Source of the DNA: Chitinophagaceae bacterium PMP191F
Lineage (GTDB): Bacteria > Bacteroidota > Bacteroidia > Chitinophagales > Chitinophagaceae
Direction of reading: 5' to 3'
Assembly: GCA_001302245.1 (NCBI GenBank)
Contig: LGYU01000001.1
Coordinates: forward strand, 62,001-126,000
DNA length: 64,000 bases
Shown here: positions 34,666 to 43,800 of the stretch, piece by piece
Layout of the letters: the number at the start of each line of letters is the position of its first letter
Position numbering within the stretch: position 1 is the first letter of the stretch
The notes under the pieces: model-generated
The model's database searches: none
What the model was told of the DNA's origin: nothing
The model's input: only the letters and a program-made list of their open reading frames with translations
Position numbers and translations under genes: made by a program

Positions 34666-34714
34666 TTTAGAACAAATGTACTAATAATTTAAATATTAGA
34701 TCATTTGTTCTAAA
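34666..34714. promoter_or_regulatory. Large palindromic operator of the TetR regulator
   Basis: Perfect 13-bp arms TTTAGAACAAATG (34666-34678) and CATTTGTTCTAAA (34702-34714) enclose CTAAT/ATTAG-like inner arms centred on TTTAAA. It fills almost the whole divergent spacer and overlaps TAAATTTG (34711-34718), the likely -7 box of tetR. Autoregulation and control of the divergent membrane genes follow naturally. Confidence 0.85.
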
Positions 34715-34721
34715 TTTGAGT

Positions 34722-35330
34722 ATGGGTACAAAAGAACGCATTCTGGCTACAGCGCTGGAATTGTACAACAGCCAGGGCATACATGCCATTACCAGCAGGC
34801 ATATTGCCGCAAAAATGGCAATAAGTCCGGGCAACCTGCATTACCACTTTAAGCATACGGATGACATTATCCATACATTGTATAAACAACTGGCAGCTGA
34901 ATTTGATGTTATTATGGAAGAGGTAGGCGGAGCAGGAAAAGCTGATCTGCAGTTGTTTTATGATTATTCGCATCGTTCTTTTGAACTGGTATACAAATAC
35001 CGGTTTATCCTGTTGAATTTTGTAGAAATTGGCTTACGCATTCCTGCTATAAAGAAACATTACCACACTTTAACCGAACGCAGAAGCACCCAGTTTAAGG
35101 TGTTGTTTAAACAATTGCAATCCGGCAACATCTTTCGTTCTGATCTACCTGAAAGTGTGTGGGAAACACTGGTGATACAAATATTTATCGTGGCTGATTT
35201 CTGGTTGTCTAATAATGAACTGACTGTAAAATTAAAAGGACAACAGGCTGTGAGTTATTATAATGCGGTATTTCAGCAGATGTTCTATCCATATCTTACG
35301 CCGGTTGCGGTGAAAAAGATGATGAAATAA
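34722..35330 (+). CDS. TetR/AcrR family transcriptional regulator
   Basis: The 202-residue protein has an N-terminal TetR HTH (about 5-50: ERILATALELYNSQGIHAITSRHIAAKMAISPGNLHYHFK) and an all-helical C-terminal ligand domain. The ATG at 34722 lies 3-4 nt after the TAAATTTG box, so the transcript would be nearly leaderless. The palindrome upstream is probably its own operator. The ligand is unknown. It is not part of the phosphonate operon, which runs on the same strand but ends at 34081. Confidence 0.9.
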   Translation: MGTKERILATALELYNSQGIHAITSRHIAAKMAISPGNLHYHFKHTDDIIHTLYKQLAAEFDVIMEEVGGAGKADLQLFYDYSHRSFELVYKYRFILLNFVEIGLRIPAIKKHYHTLTERRSTQFKVLFKQLQSGNIFRSDLPESVWETLVIQIFIVADFWLSNNELTVKLKGQQAVSYYNAVFQQMFYPYLTPVAVKKMMK

Positions 35331-35421
35331 GTATAGAGATGCGATTTAACAGAGCAATTCAATCTCTCTTCTGGCCCTGATATTTTCAACCCGATTTCCG
35401 GACGCTCTATTCCAGTTGACT

Positions 35422-35456
35422 TCCAAATAAAAAAGGCTCACATACTGTGAACCTTT
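35422..35456 (-). terminator. Terminator after tRNA-Ala
   Basis: AAAGG-C-TCACA (35432-35442) pairs with TGTGA-A-CCTTT (35446-35456) with one mismatch. On the minus strand the stem is followed by TTTTTTATTT. Confidence 0.8.
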
Positions 35457-35457
35457 C

Positions 35458-35534
<77 letters not shown>

Positions 35535-35683
35535 AAACTATTTTAGAACTTTTATTGAACCGATGTCCCTAAGGAGGGTGCAAAATAAAGTGATAAATCT
35601 TAATCTGCCAAAAAATAGCTAATACATTATTAATTAATGGCTTCGATGCTAACAATAACCTGATCTCCTTCTCGTCATGTTAA

Positions 35684-36562
35684 TTAATAGATCCTGTAAA
35701 ACAAGGGTGACTGGCCATTACCGGTACCGGTGCTGCCGGTGGTGGTAATGTGGCCGGTATTGCCATTGCCGTCATAACCATGTGCCAGGTTGTAACTGGA
35801 TGTGCAATTGGTAACTGTATGTGGTACGGATTGTCCTGAGCTGCCCAGTTTAAACCCATTGCCGTCTCCATTGGTGCCAAAACCATTGTTGGTAGCAGTA
35901 CAATTGGTGATGGTCACAGTATAGGGCTGGCCATACAAGTCCCATCCGTCGTCAGAATTGTGATTGGCCGTGCAATGGTCGAACTTGTTGTTGGCACCTG
36001 CAGATAGTTTGCAGGCAAAACCGTCGGCATTTTCGCCGCCATTGGCTACATCGTAGTTTTCAGTGGAGGTGCAATAGCTGATATTGTTATCATGCGTGCC
36101 ATTGTATAACTGCATGCCGGAATCGCCATTGCCGGTAACAGTTACATTGTACACATAATTGTATCCGCCATATTGGAATACCAGGCCGCAATCGGGTGCT
36201 TTCTTGATGGTCATATTGGTGATGTTCCAATAACTACCATTCACTTTTACGCCCCATCCGGAAGAAATACCGGAACAATCCAGCGTTCCTCCGGTAAAAT
36301 TGATCTTGGCACTGGATGTACCACTGTTCAGGCATTGCAGGGTGCTGGTAAGCTTGATGGTTCCGCTTATTTTGATAATATCGCCGGGGGCTGCGTTGGC
36401 AATTGCTGATTTTAAAGCCGATTCTGTAGTTACAGTAACGCTTACTGCTGATACAGCAACAGGTTCCTGTGTTTGTTGCTCTTCCTGAACTATTATGTCG
36501 GATTTTTTATCGCAACTATATATTAACGTTAGTGATAGTGATAAAAGAATGGCATGTTTCAT
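35684..36562 (-). CDS. Right-handed beta-helix lipoprotein, pectate-lyase-9-like
   Basis: The 292-residue protein has a lipoprotein signal with the Cys in LIYSCDKK, then a repetitive beta-helix rich in N, G and T. The motifs GENADGFACKL and NHNSDDGWDLYG resemble the calcium-binding aspartate cluster of PL9 pectate lyases, and GNGFKLG may supply the Lys base. It is shorter than typical PL9 enzymes (about 400 residues), so parts of the helix may be missing or reduced. It stands alone with no other pectin genes. The substrate cannot be fixed from sequence. Confidence 0.78.
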   Translation of the reverse strand: MKHAILLSLSLTLIYSCDKKSDIIVQEEQQTQEPVAVSAVSVTVTTESALKSAIANAAPGDIIKISGTIKLTSTLQCLNSGTSSAKINFTGGTLDCSGISSGWGVKVNGSYWNITNMTIKKAPDCGLVFQYGGYNYVYNVTVTGNGDSGMQLYNGTHDNNISYCTSTENYDVANGGENADGFACKLSAGANNKFDHCTANHNSDDGWDLYGQPYTVTITNCTATNNGFGTNGDGNGFKLGSSGQSVPHTVTNCTSSYNLAHGYDGNGNTGHITTTGSTGTGNGQSPLFYRIY

Positions 36563-37012
36563 TGTAAATGAGATTAAGGTTTAATACAATCGTTACTAAA
36601 TGAGAAGGAGACCAGGTAAGTATCTGACAATACCTACAAATTACTAACACTTCATATTCTTTGTTCTATTTAGCCTTCAGGATGACACTAATTATTTACG
36701 CAAACGTTCCCAGTATAGTGTGTTGTATATACATAACAGTAACGGGTACGTTACAATTTTAAAGGGTTGGTTGGGAGACTGAAAATCCCTTACGATAAAA
36801 TAGCCCGGATGAAAGAGTGGGGTGATAGCCCCGTGATCTTTACCGAAAGAGATCGAAGACAACCTTCTGTGCTTTGAATTCCTTGCCCTGTAAGGCAATT
36901 GAGTCGGCCGGATGGCATGATTATAGTAATTGTTAGTATAAGCACCTTATGATAATGTCCCCGCTTATTACCTGGCCGTAGGGCATTTTAAAATTAAAAA
37001 ATTCCTTCATTT
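36563..37012. ncRNA. Candidate structured RNA with five consecutive hairpins
   Basis: In this 450-base spacer I see hairpins at 36739-36754 (GTAACG/CGTTAC, GGTA loop), 36773-36789 (GGGA/TCCC), 36819-36832 (GGGG/CCCC), 36835-36854 (GATCTTT/AAAGAGATC) and 36877-36900 (AATT-TTGCC/GGCAA-TT). The first, third and fifth are perfect or nearly so. The 15-base GGGTGATAGCCCCGT also resembles 23S rRNA domain I, so an rRNA-derived fragment is a possible alternative. A small reading frame on the minus strand (36692-36898) is judged spurious. Strand and function are unknown. Confidence 0.4.
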
Positions 37013-37231
37013 ATGAAACAGATCCTTCTGGCGGCCGGTATTGGCTTAGCTATTATTACGATGTCTATGAGCAGCGGTACACACCATTTTATATCATCTG
37101 CAAACGAAGACATGGGGTATTACAATGATACTATTCCTAAAAGAGACACTACAAAACCTAAGAAACATCCAAAACCCAAAAAAGATACTATGCATCGACC
37201 AAGGCCCGATACTATGCAGGTAGTACAATGA
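37013..37231 (+). CDS. Small secreted Lys/Pro/Asp-Thr-rich protein
   Basis: The 72-residue protein has a signal-like N-terminus (KQILLAAGIGLAIITMSMSSG) and a C-terminal low-complexity tail with three spaced -DT- units and basic Lys/Pro runs (KRDTTKPKKHPKPKKDTM). It is small but has a clean start and a strong terminator 18 nt after the stop. I do not recognise the family. It may be an envelope or secreted peptide of unknown function. Its long upstream spacer carries the candidate RNA above. Confidence 0.6.
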   Translation: MKQILLAAGIGLAIITMSMSSGTHHFISSANEDMGYYNDTIPKRDTTKPKKHPKPKKDTMHRPRPDTMQVVQ

Positions 37232-37248
37232 ATGCTGTTCAACTGCAG

Positions 37249-37277
37249 CAAAGCCGGTACATAATTACCGGCTTTTG
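37249..37277 (+). terminator. Terminator after the small secreted protein gene
   Basis: A perfect 10-bp stem AAAGCCGGTA / TACCGGCTTT around CATAAT ends in TTTT. Confidence 0.9.
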
Positions 37278-37520
37278 TATTTATATAGATATGTGACTGG
37301 TATACTGCGCAGGATCGTTTTAAAAATATGTTCAGTGTTTTTAAACTTATGCTATAAAAAAGTGTCACAATGCAGTGTGAAGGGATCGGTATTACAATGT
37401 TTAACGGATTGTTAATAAGGCATGTCGGGTATGGTTTTTGTAATTTATCTGTAACATTTATATTTCTGAGCGCGTACTATTAATAGTAATGGAAAACAAG
37501 AACCACTAAAAAAAACACAT

Positions 37521-37925
37521 ATGAAAGTATTCACTACCTGCCTTGTATTACTGTCAGTTTTTGCCCTTCCCGCTTGTAAAAAAGAGGTTACACAGGTTGT
37601 TAAACAGGCTTATGCTACTACTTTTACTATCCAGGTAAATCAATGGAGCCCCACCAGCAGTGGTAAAGGATATTCAACATCACTGGATGTGCCGGAGCTT
37701 ACCAACCGTTTCCTGGGTGAAGGTGGTGTGCTGGTATACCTGTCATTTGATAAGGGCAATACGTATGAAGCTATCCCGGAAACATTCAATGGTATCAGCT
37801 ATGGAACATATCATGGTGTTGGTTACATCGGTATTGATTACTATCGTTTGGATGGTGGCAATGTAACTTTACCGGGTGATGTTATAAAAGCTAAGGTAGT
37901 GTTAATGTATACTGACCCGCTATAA
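37521..37925 (+). CDS. Lipoprotein of unknown function
   Basis: The 134-residue protein has a lipoprotein signal with the acylated Cys in FALPACKKE. The mature part is beta-rich with many aromatic residues and glycine (GGVLVYLSFDKGNTYEAIP, YGTYHGVGYIGIDYYRL), resembling small outer-membrane lipoproteins of Bacteroidota, but I recognise no family. It is monocistronic. The 289-base upstream spacer holds only the previous terminator and AT-rich sequence without a clear TAnnTTTG box. Confidence 0.72.
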   Translation: MKVFTTCLVLLSVFALPACKKEVTQVVKQAYATTFTIQVNQWSPTSSGKGYSTSLDVPELTNRFLGEGGVLVYLSFDKGNTYEAIPETFNGISYGTYHGVGYIGIDYYRLDGGNVTLPGDVIKAKVVLMYTDPL

Positions 37926-38050
37926 ATAAACGTTTGAAATAGAATAAGGCTGCCTCCGGGTGGCTTTTTTATTTTATAGCATTGTGATAAAGCATGGATG
38001 GATGAAATAAGCTGTGATCCCGTTTGTATAAAACACTGTATTGAATAAAA

Positions 38051-38089
38051 AAGCTGTCTCAACACGTATGCTGAGACAGCTTGTCTTTT
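38051..38089. terminator. Bidirectional terminator
   Basis: A perfect 11-bp stem AAGCTGTCTCA (38051-38061) / TGAGACAGCTT (38072-38082) is flanked by A residues upstream and GTCTTTTTT downstream, between the lipoprotein gene and the minus-strand 84-residue gene. A weaker bulged stem at 37944-37968 may help the plus-strand gene. Confidence 0.9.
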
Positions 38090-38102
38090 TTGAATAAGGT
38101 AA

Positions 38103-38357
38103 TTAAGCAGCCAGGCGATTATTGATCTGCTCGCTGATAGCGGCTTCTATCTGTGCAGGGATCTTATTGGCTGCATGACCACTTTCAATATCTGCCAGAC
38201 GTTGCCTGTTGTTATCCCATGCAAAAATATGTACAGGACTGTCGTTGATACTTACCCTGAAACGAGTTTCCCCGGTATTGATCTGATAGGGAGTAGCTTT
38301 TACTACCACTGCTTTACCTTCTACCGTTACTTCGAATACTTCTGTTTTCGTTTTCAT
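38103..38357 (-). CDS. Small hypothetical protein
   Basis: The 84-residue protein (MKTKTEVFEVTVEGKAVVVK...) is soluble, with a beta-rich N-terminal half and a helical, Ala-rich C-terminus (IESGHAANKIPAQIEAAISEQINN). I do not recognise it. The ATG at 38357 is preceded by GGAGG five to six bases upstream, a rare strong Shine-Dalgarno for Bacteroidota, so I prefer it over ATGs at 38369 and 38378. The gene is divergent from the Jet-like operon and lies 407 bases away from it. Confidence 0.6.
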   Translation of the reverse strand: MKTKTEVFEVTVEGKAVVVKATPYQINTGETRFRVSINDSPVHIFAWDNNRQRLADIESGHAANKIPAQIEAAISEQINNRLAA

Positions 38358-38378
38358 AACAACCTCCATATTTTTCAA

Positions 38379-38703
38379 ATGAATAAATACATCAGTAGAA
38401 ATTCAACAAACATGCCGTACATGCCAAAAGCATTGTTTTTTTAATATGATATTAATAGAATTGTCATATTATATCCTGTGCAAATAGCAGGTGTACCTTT
38501 TACAGCTATTGCTTTAACATTCTTTTATCATTGGGTACAAATTGGCAGAAGTGTTTTTCAGGGGTAAACCTGGATGTTCTGAATATCGCTGTAAGCTGCT
38601 TGGAAGCAGCTGCAGTCTGTGGACAATTAAAGTAAAAAGGTGTTGAACGGTAGTACTGTACTGCATTTGGGGACTTTGGGGTGACAGTTTGCTGTTAATA
38701 AGT
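38379..38703. other. Spacer upstream of the Jet-like operon
   Basis: Of this 325-base stretch I can say only that it is AT-rich and holds a perfect hairpin at 38594-38611 (AGCTGCT / AGCAGCT, loop TGGA), an ATATGA / TCATAT pair near 38447-38470, and a TGTACC / GGTACA pair near 38492-38541. No gene is convincing. The operon promoter lies at its right end. Confidence 0.5.
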
Positions 38704-38737
38704 TTTGAAAAACCGCTTGTTTTTCTTTTTACATTTG
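38704..38737 (+). promoter_or_regulatory. Promoter of the Jet-like operon
   Basis: TACATTTG (38730-38737) fits TAnnTTTG; TTTG at 38704-38707 is 22 nt upstream, slightly long. The box supports the start at 38765 rather than the upstream in-frame start at 38705. Confidence 0.6.
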
Positions 38738-38764
38738 TCCGTTTGGCAAAAACCAGTTTTCCCT

Positions 38765-40231
38765 ATGAAGAAGGAAGAGGTAGCGTATTTATTTTCATCA
38801 TCCCCCGCCTTGCAAATGTTGCGGTTGCGTAATGCCAACTGGGTATTACCTTTCCTGTATGCTGTATTTAAAGAAGAGAACCGCTTCCTGGTTCCGGAAC
38901 AGCAACTGGTGCAGTTACTGGCAGAAGCGTTGAGTCAGCATACAGAGGGAGTGGAAGACCTGGAAGAGGCGCGTATTGAGTTTGGTGAAGACGAGGAAAG
39001 CCGTAGTCGTAAATATATCATCAGTTGGGTACAGAAACGCCTGCTACAGGATCTGCCCGATGCAGAAGGCAATACACAATATCAGCTAAGCTCACATACC
39101 GAAAAGGTATTTCAATGGATGCAGACCCTGCAATTGCGCCAGTTTGTAGGTACAGAAAGCCGTTTTCGCCTGCTGTTTAATTCACTGCGCGATATTGTAG
39201 AGAATACGGAAGACGACCGGGTAAAGAAACTGGAAATATTAAAGAACCGCCGTGCTGAAATTGACAAGGAGATTAAGGCTATTGAATTGGGTATTGCCCC
39301 GGACAGGTATACGAATGCACAAGTGCAGGAGCGCCTGGAATTGTTTACGCGTTTGTGTTACGAACTGGTAAGTGATTTCCGTGAAGTAGAAGATAATTTT
39401 AAACAGATACACCGGGCTATTGTAGAACAACACACAAAGGCCGAACAGAATAAAGGCGCCATTGTTGGGTTTGCTTTTGAGGCATACGATGCGCTACGCA
39501 ACAGCAACCAGGGCAAAAGTTTTTATGCTTTCTGGGATTTTCTCATTTCCCGCGCAGGACAGGAAGATTGGCGCGAACTGACAGACGGATTATTGGAATT
39601 ATTACAGGACAGGAGTATTGAAGCCGATGAAACCTTTTTGCAGAACATTAAATCCATGTTGTTACAACAGGGTAAAAGTGTGTATGATGCCAATGATAAA
39701 ATGGCGGAGAAACTTAGCCGGATCATTACTGAAAAAGAAATTGCCCGCCACAGAAGATTACGGCAACAGATCAGCAATATCAAAGAGCTGGTGTTTGACC
39801 TGATGGAAGAAGAACATGTTCCCTGCGGCATAGCGATAGGAGAACCGGTAGAAATAAAAATGGCTATGGAGCGCAAACTGGCGACAGAACCCCGTAAAAC
39901 AGCTGCGGCCATTAAACAACCAGTAGCTACCAGTGAGGGCGTGTCCGATCCGGAACGTTTCAGTAAGCTTCTTAACACTTCGCATATTGATAAAAAACGT
40001 TTGTGGCAGAAAGTGGAACAGGTGCTGCAACACAAGCAAACTGCCACACTGAAAGAAATTATTGAAGCCACTGCATTGGAAAACGGTATTGCAGAAATTG
40101 TAACTTATTACGGTTTTCTGCGCGATAAAAGCAGCCGTGTACAGATCATTAAAAATTCAACCGAACACATTGCAATTAATGAGCAGCAAACAAAATTTGT
40201 GGAGGTGCCTTACCTGCTGTTCAGTAAATAA
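38765..40231 (+). CDS. DUF3375 protein, JetA/MksF-like kleisin
   Basis: The 488-residue protein matches DUF3375, the JetA subunit of Wadjet or MksF of the MukB-like condensin. This subunit is the kleisin that links the SMC heads. The visible pattern is an N-terminal winged-helix-like part (MKKEEVAYLFSSSPALQMLRLRNANWVLPFLYAVF), long helical linkers rich in charged residues (about 150-390) and a C-terminal winged-helix region (KRLWQKVEQVLQHKQTATLKEIIEATALE). It lies 8 nt upstream of the DUF4194 gene. The upstream in-frame start at 38705 would lie ahead of the promoter box. Confidence 0.87.
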   Translation: MKKEEVAYLFSSSPALQMLRLRNANWVLPFLYAVFKEENRFLVPEQQLVQLLAEALSQHTEGVEDLEEARIEFGEDEESRSRKYIISWVQKRLLQDLPDAEGNTQYQLSSHTEKVFQWMQTLQLRQFVGTESRFRLLFNSLRDIVENTEDDRVKKLEILKNRRAEIDKEIKAIELGIAPDRYTNAQVQERLELFTRLCYELVSDFREVEDNFKQIHRAIVEQHTKAEQNKGAIVGFAFEAYDALRNSNQGKSFYAFWDFLISRAGQEDWRELTDGLLELLQDRSIEADETFLQNIKSMLLQQGKSVYDANDKMAEKLSRIITEKEIARHRRLRQQISNIKELVFDLMEEEHVPCGIAIGEPVEIKMAMERKLATEPRKTAAAIKQPVATSEGVSDPERFSKLLNTSHIDKKRLWQKVEQVLQHKQTATLKEIIEATALENGIAEIVTYYGFLRDKSSRVQIIKNSTEHIAINEQQTKFVEVPYLLFSK

Positions 40232-40239
40232 TTGAAGCT

Positions 40240-40833
40240 ATGGCGAATAACAGAATATTACCATATACCTCTATATTCATCAAGCTGCTGAAAGGTCCCA
40301 TGGAGTATGTGGAAAAATCATCATGGGAAAAGTTGCTGCAGTATAAAACAGAGCTGACGGCATTTCTGCAGCAATTGGGACTTACCCTAGTGCTGGACGA
40401 GCAGGATGGATATGCCTATATACGACATGCAGGAACAGCCGATGATGAGGAAGAAGGAACAGAAGTAACATGGATGCAGCGTCGTCCGTTGACGTACGAG
40501 GAAAGTATCATGCTGGTGCTGTTGCGCGAGATGATGGCTGAGTTTGAAGTAGGCGAAGCTACCAGCAGGGAACTGATCAAAAAACGTCGGGAAATAAAAG
40601 AATATGCCGAATTGTTCTTTAAAGAAAATGCCAGTCGTGTTAAGTTCCTGAAAGAAATTGACAGGTTGATTGATAAAGCAGAGGAGAATGGCTTTTTAGA
40701 CCGGCATGAAAATCATGAGGTGGCAGATGAACAGAAGTTCAGGATCAAAAAGATCATCAAAGCAAAAGTTGACGGAGAAGTATTAGAACAGTTTAAACAG
40801 CAATTAAGCGAACATGCAGCTCAACGTATTTAG
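40240..40833 (+). CDS. DUF4194 protein, JetB/MksE-like
   Basis: The 197-residue protein matches DUF4194, the JetB subunit (MksE) that binds the kleisin in Wadjet-type complexes. It has a conserved start (ILPYTSIFIKLLKGPMEYVEKSSWEKLLQYKTEL), the central RRPLTYEESIMLVLLREMM and a C-terminal helical part with FLKEIDRLIDKAEENGFL. It begins 8 nt after the DUF3375 gene and overlaps the ATPase gene by 20 nt, so the three are translationally linked. Length is typical. Confidence 0.88.
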   Translation: MANNRILPYTSIFIKLLKGPMEYVEKSSWEKLLQYKTELTAFLQQLGLTLVLDEQDGYAYIRHAGTADDEEEGTEVTWMQRRPLTYEESIMLVLLREMMAEFEVGEATSRELIKKRREIKEYAELFFKENASRVKFLKEIDRLIDKAEENGFLDRHENHEVADEQKFRIKKIIKAKVDGEVLEQFKQQLSEHAAQRI

Positions 40834-43800
40834 TACTGACAGTCAGAAAAGCGGTTTCCGTTTACAATATATCGAAGTATACAACTGGGGTACCTTCGAT
40901 GAACATGTGCACAGTATACGCCCGATGGGAGAAACGAGTTTGCTGACGGGATCAAACGGCAGTGGCAAAACCACTTTTGTTGATGCCCTGCTGACTCTGA
41001 TTGTGCCGGAAAAAAAATACAGGTTTTACAACCAGTCGTCTGGTAGTGAAAAAAAGGGAGACCGTACAGAAGAGAGTTATGTAATGGGTGGTTACGGAAC
41101 CATCAATACCGGTGATAATGGCGCTACCAAAACACTTTACCTGCGTGAAAATAAAGAAGAGGCCTACAGTATTCTGCTGGCCAATTTTGCCAATGAGGCC
41201 GAACAGACCGTTACCCTGATACAGGTGCGGTATTTCAGCAGTGGTGATATGCGCAGGGTATTTGGTGTGGCGCACAAGGCATTGAAGATTGAAGATGATT
41301 TCAAACCATTTGACCTGAACGGCGGTTGGAAAAAACGCATTGACCAGAAATACAACAAGGGCAGCAGGAAGCAGGTAGAGTGGTTTGATGCTGCCAGTAA
41401 ATATGCCCTGCGTATGGTAGATGTGTTAGGTATGCAAAGCATACAGGCACTGAGCCTGTTTAACCAGACCGTGGGTATTAAAGTACTGGGCAACCTGGAT
41501 GATTTTATCCGGCTGCACATGCTGGAGCCACGCAATATGGAAGAGCAGTTCCAGGAGCTGAAAAAACACCTGGGCACCCTGCTGGATGCACAACGAAATA
41601 TTGAAAAAGCAGAAGAGCAGATACGATTACTGCAACCGGTTCAGCAACATTTTGAATCGTTCAACACATTGAAGCAGCAGTTGCACGAAACCAACCGTTA
41701 TCTCAATACAGCTACCATCTGGAACAGCTACGCCAAAAATAGCCTGCTGCAACTGGCGCTGGAAGAAAGCAGCCAGCGTATGAAAGAGCTGGTGCAGAAA
41801 GCTGAGGACGCACGGCAGTTAATTGACGAGCTGATTGAAAAAGAACGTGTGACCAGGAACCAGGTGGAGCAGAATAAGGCCGGTCAGCGATTGCAGCAAC
41901 TGGAAAAAGACCTGCAGCAATTGCAGCACAAGCACAAAGAAGTGGTACAGAATCTGGAATTGTTTACCGAATGGTGTACCACGCTGCATATTGAAGAAAA
42001 AAGCCTGGGTGATGAGGCAACTTATGGTCGTGTAATTAAAGAAATCAGCCGTATTGCACACCGCCTGGAACGTGAACAACGTTTGAATGAAGATGATGAG
42101 TTTGATGCGAAGAACAGCAGATCAAAAGCTGATGGCGAACGGCAACGCCTGGAAGATGAACTGAATTCGTTGCTGCAAAGCAAAAATAATATCCCGGGTC
42201 ACCTGGTGAACCTGCGCAAAGATATCTGTACAGCATTGAAGATCGATACCAACGATCTGCCGTATGCCGGTGAATTGATGCAGGTCAAATCTGAAGAACT
42301 GCACTGGCAACCAGCTATTGAAAAACTACTGTATGGATTTTCACTGCGGTTGCTGATACCGGATAAGCATTATAAAAAAGTAACCCGCTATGTAAATAAT
42401 ACCAGCCTGGGAGCCAGGTTGGTATACTATCGTGTAAATGACCTGGCGTTGGATCTGCGGGCTGATGAGGACACTGTATTTGAAAAACTGGACTTTCACC
42501 CAGATCACCCGTTGAGTCACTGGGTACAGCAACAGGTGATACAGCAGTTCAATTACAGTTGTGTGGATGATGAAAAAGTGTTTGAACGGTTTGATAAAGC
42601 GATCACCATCAACGGGCTGATCAAGAACCGCGACCGTCATGAAAAAGATGACAGACCCGGAAAGAGTGATGCCAGCCGCTATGTGATGGGATGGAATAAT
42701 GAGAAAAAGAAAGAAATGCTGATCAAACGCCGTAATGCAGTGCATGACGAAATAACACAGGCTGATGAAATATTGCAGCGCTGTAAAAGCCGTGCGGCAC
42801 GTTTGCAGAAGCAGTTCTATGCATTTACCCGTGTAAAAGAGCACCAGGGATTTTCGGAAATTGATATTGCTTCTGTACAACGTTCTATCCGGAAAACAGA
42901 AGAACAGATCAGTGAATTGCGTGAAAGCAATAACCAGTTAAAATCACTGACGCAGCAACTGGATACAGTGTATCAGCAACGTGTACAGGCAGAAGAAGAA
43001 CGTGAGCGACTGGCCGGTGAGCGGATGTTGTTGCAGAACAACATTGAAACCCGTACACAGCAGCAGAAAGAGCTGCAGCAATTATTGCAGCACGTAACTG
43101 AGGCCGATAAAGACGAACTATTACAGTTCCAGCAACAGCATGCTGATGAATTGCTGGCTGTAACACTGGATACCATTGATGGCATTTACCAATCGTTCCG
43201 GCAGAAAACAGAAAAGAAAGCGCATGATCTGCAGGAAGCGGTGTATAAAGAAGAAACATTGTTGAACCGCAGTATCAATCGTATTAAAAATCCATCAGCA
43301 GAAGTATTGCAACGATTCCCCGACTGGATGGGCGATGTACAACAACTACCGGATGAAGCTATGCATGCGGCGGAATACAAAGAATGGCTGGATAAATTAA
43401 GTACTGAGAACCTGCCCAGGTTCAGGAAAGATTTTGAAAGTTATATCAACGTCACCATTACGTATAAGATCGGCGGATTGAACGAAGAAATGGAAAGATG
43501 GGAGCGTGAGATCAGTAACAGCATCCTGAAGCTGAACCAATCACTGGGTGCTATTAACTTTAACCGTTTGCCTGATACTTATATCCAGTTGGGCAGACGT
43601 CCGGTACCGGATGCTACGATCAAGGAATTCCGCACACGCTTGCTGGATGCATTGCCGCAGGCAGCCAACTGGCAGCAAAGTAGTTTTGAAGAAAAGGCAC
43701 AGCATTTCCGGCAGAAGGTACAACCGCTGATCGCCAGTCTGGATGAAAGCGATGCTTATCGCAACCGTGTAATGGATGTGCGCAACTGGTTTGAGTTCTG

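Noticed and set aside
36815-36834. 23S rRNA fragment, from the string GGGTGATAGCCCCGT
   Set aside because: The match is short and the flanks do not follow the 23S sequence as far as I can judge, so I list it only as an alternative for the structured RNA candidate.
36692-36898. Minus-strand 68-residue reading frame in the hairpin-rich spacer
   Set aside because: It has no recognisable domain, signal or promoter, and it lies exactly over the run of hairpins. It looks like a chance frame.
38705-38764. Longer N-terminus of the DUF3375 protein from an upstream in-frame start
   Set aside because: The TACATTTG box at 38730-38737 lies inside the extension, so transcription would start after it.
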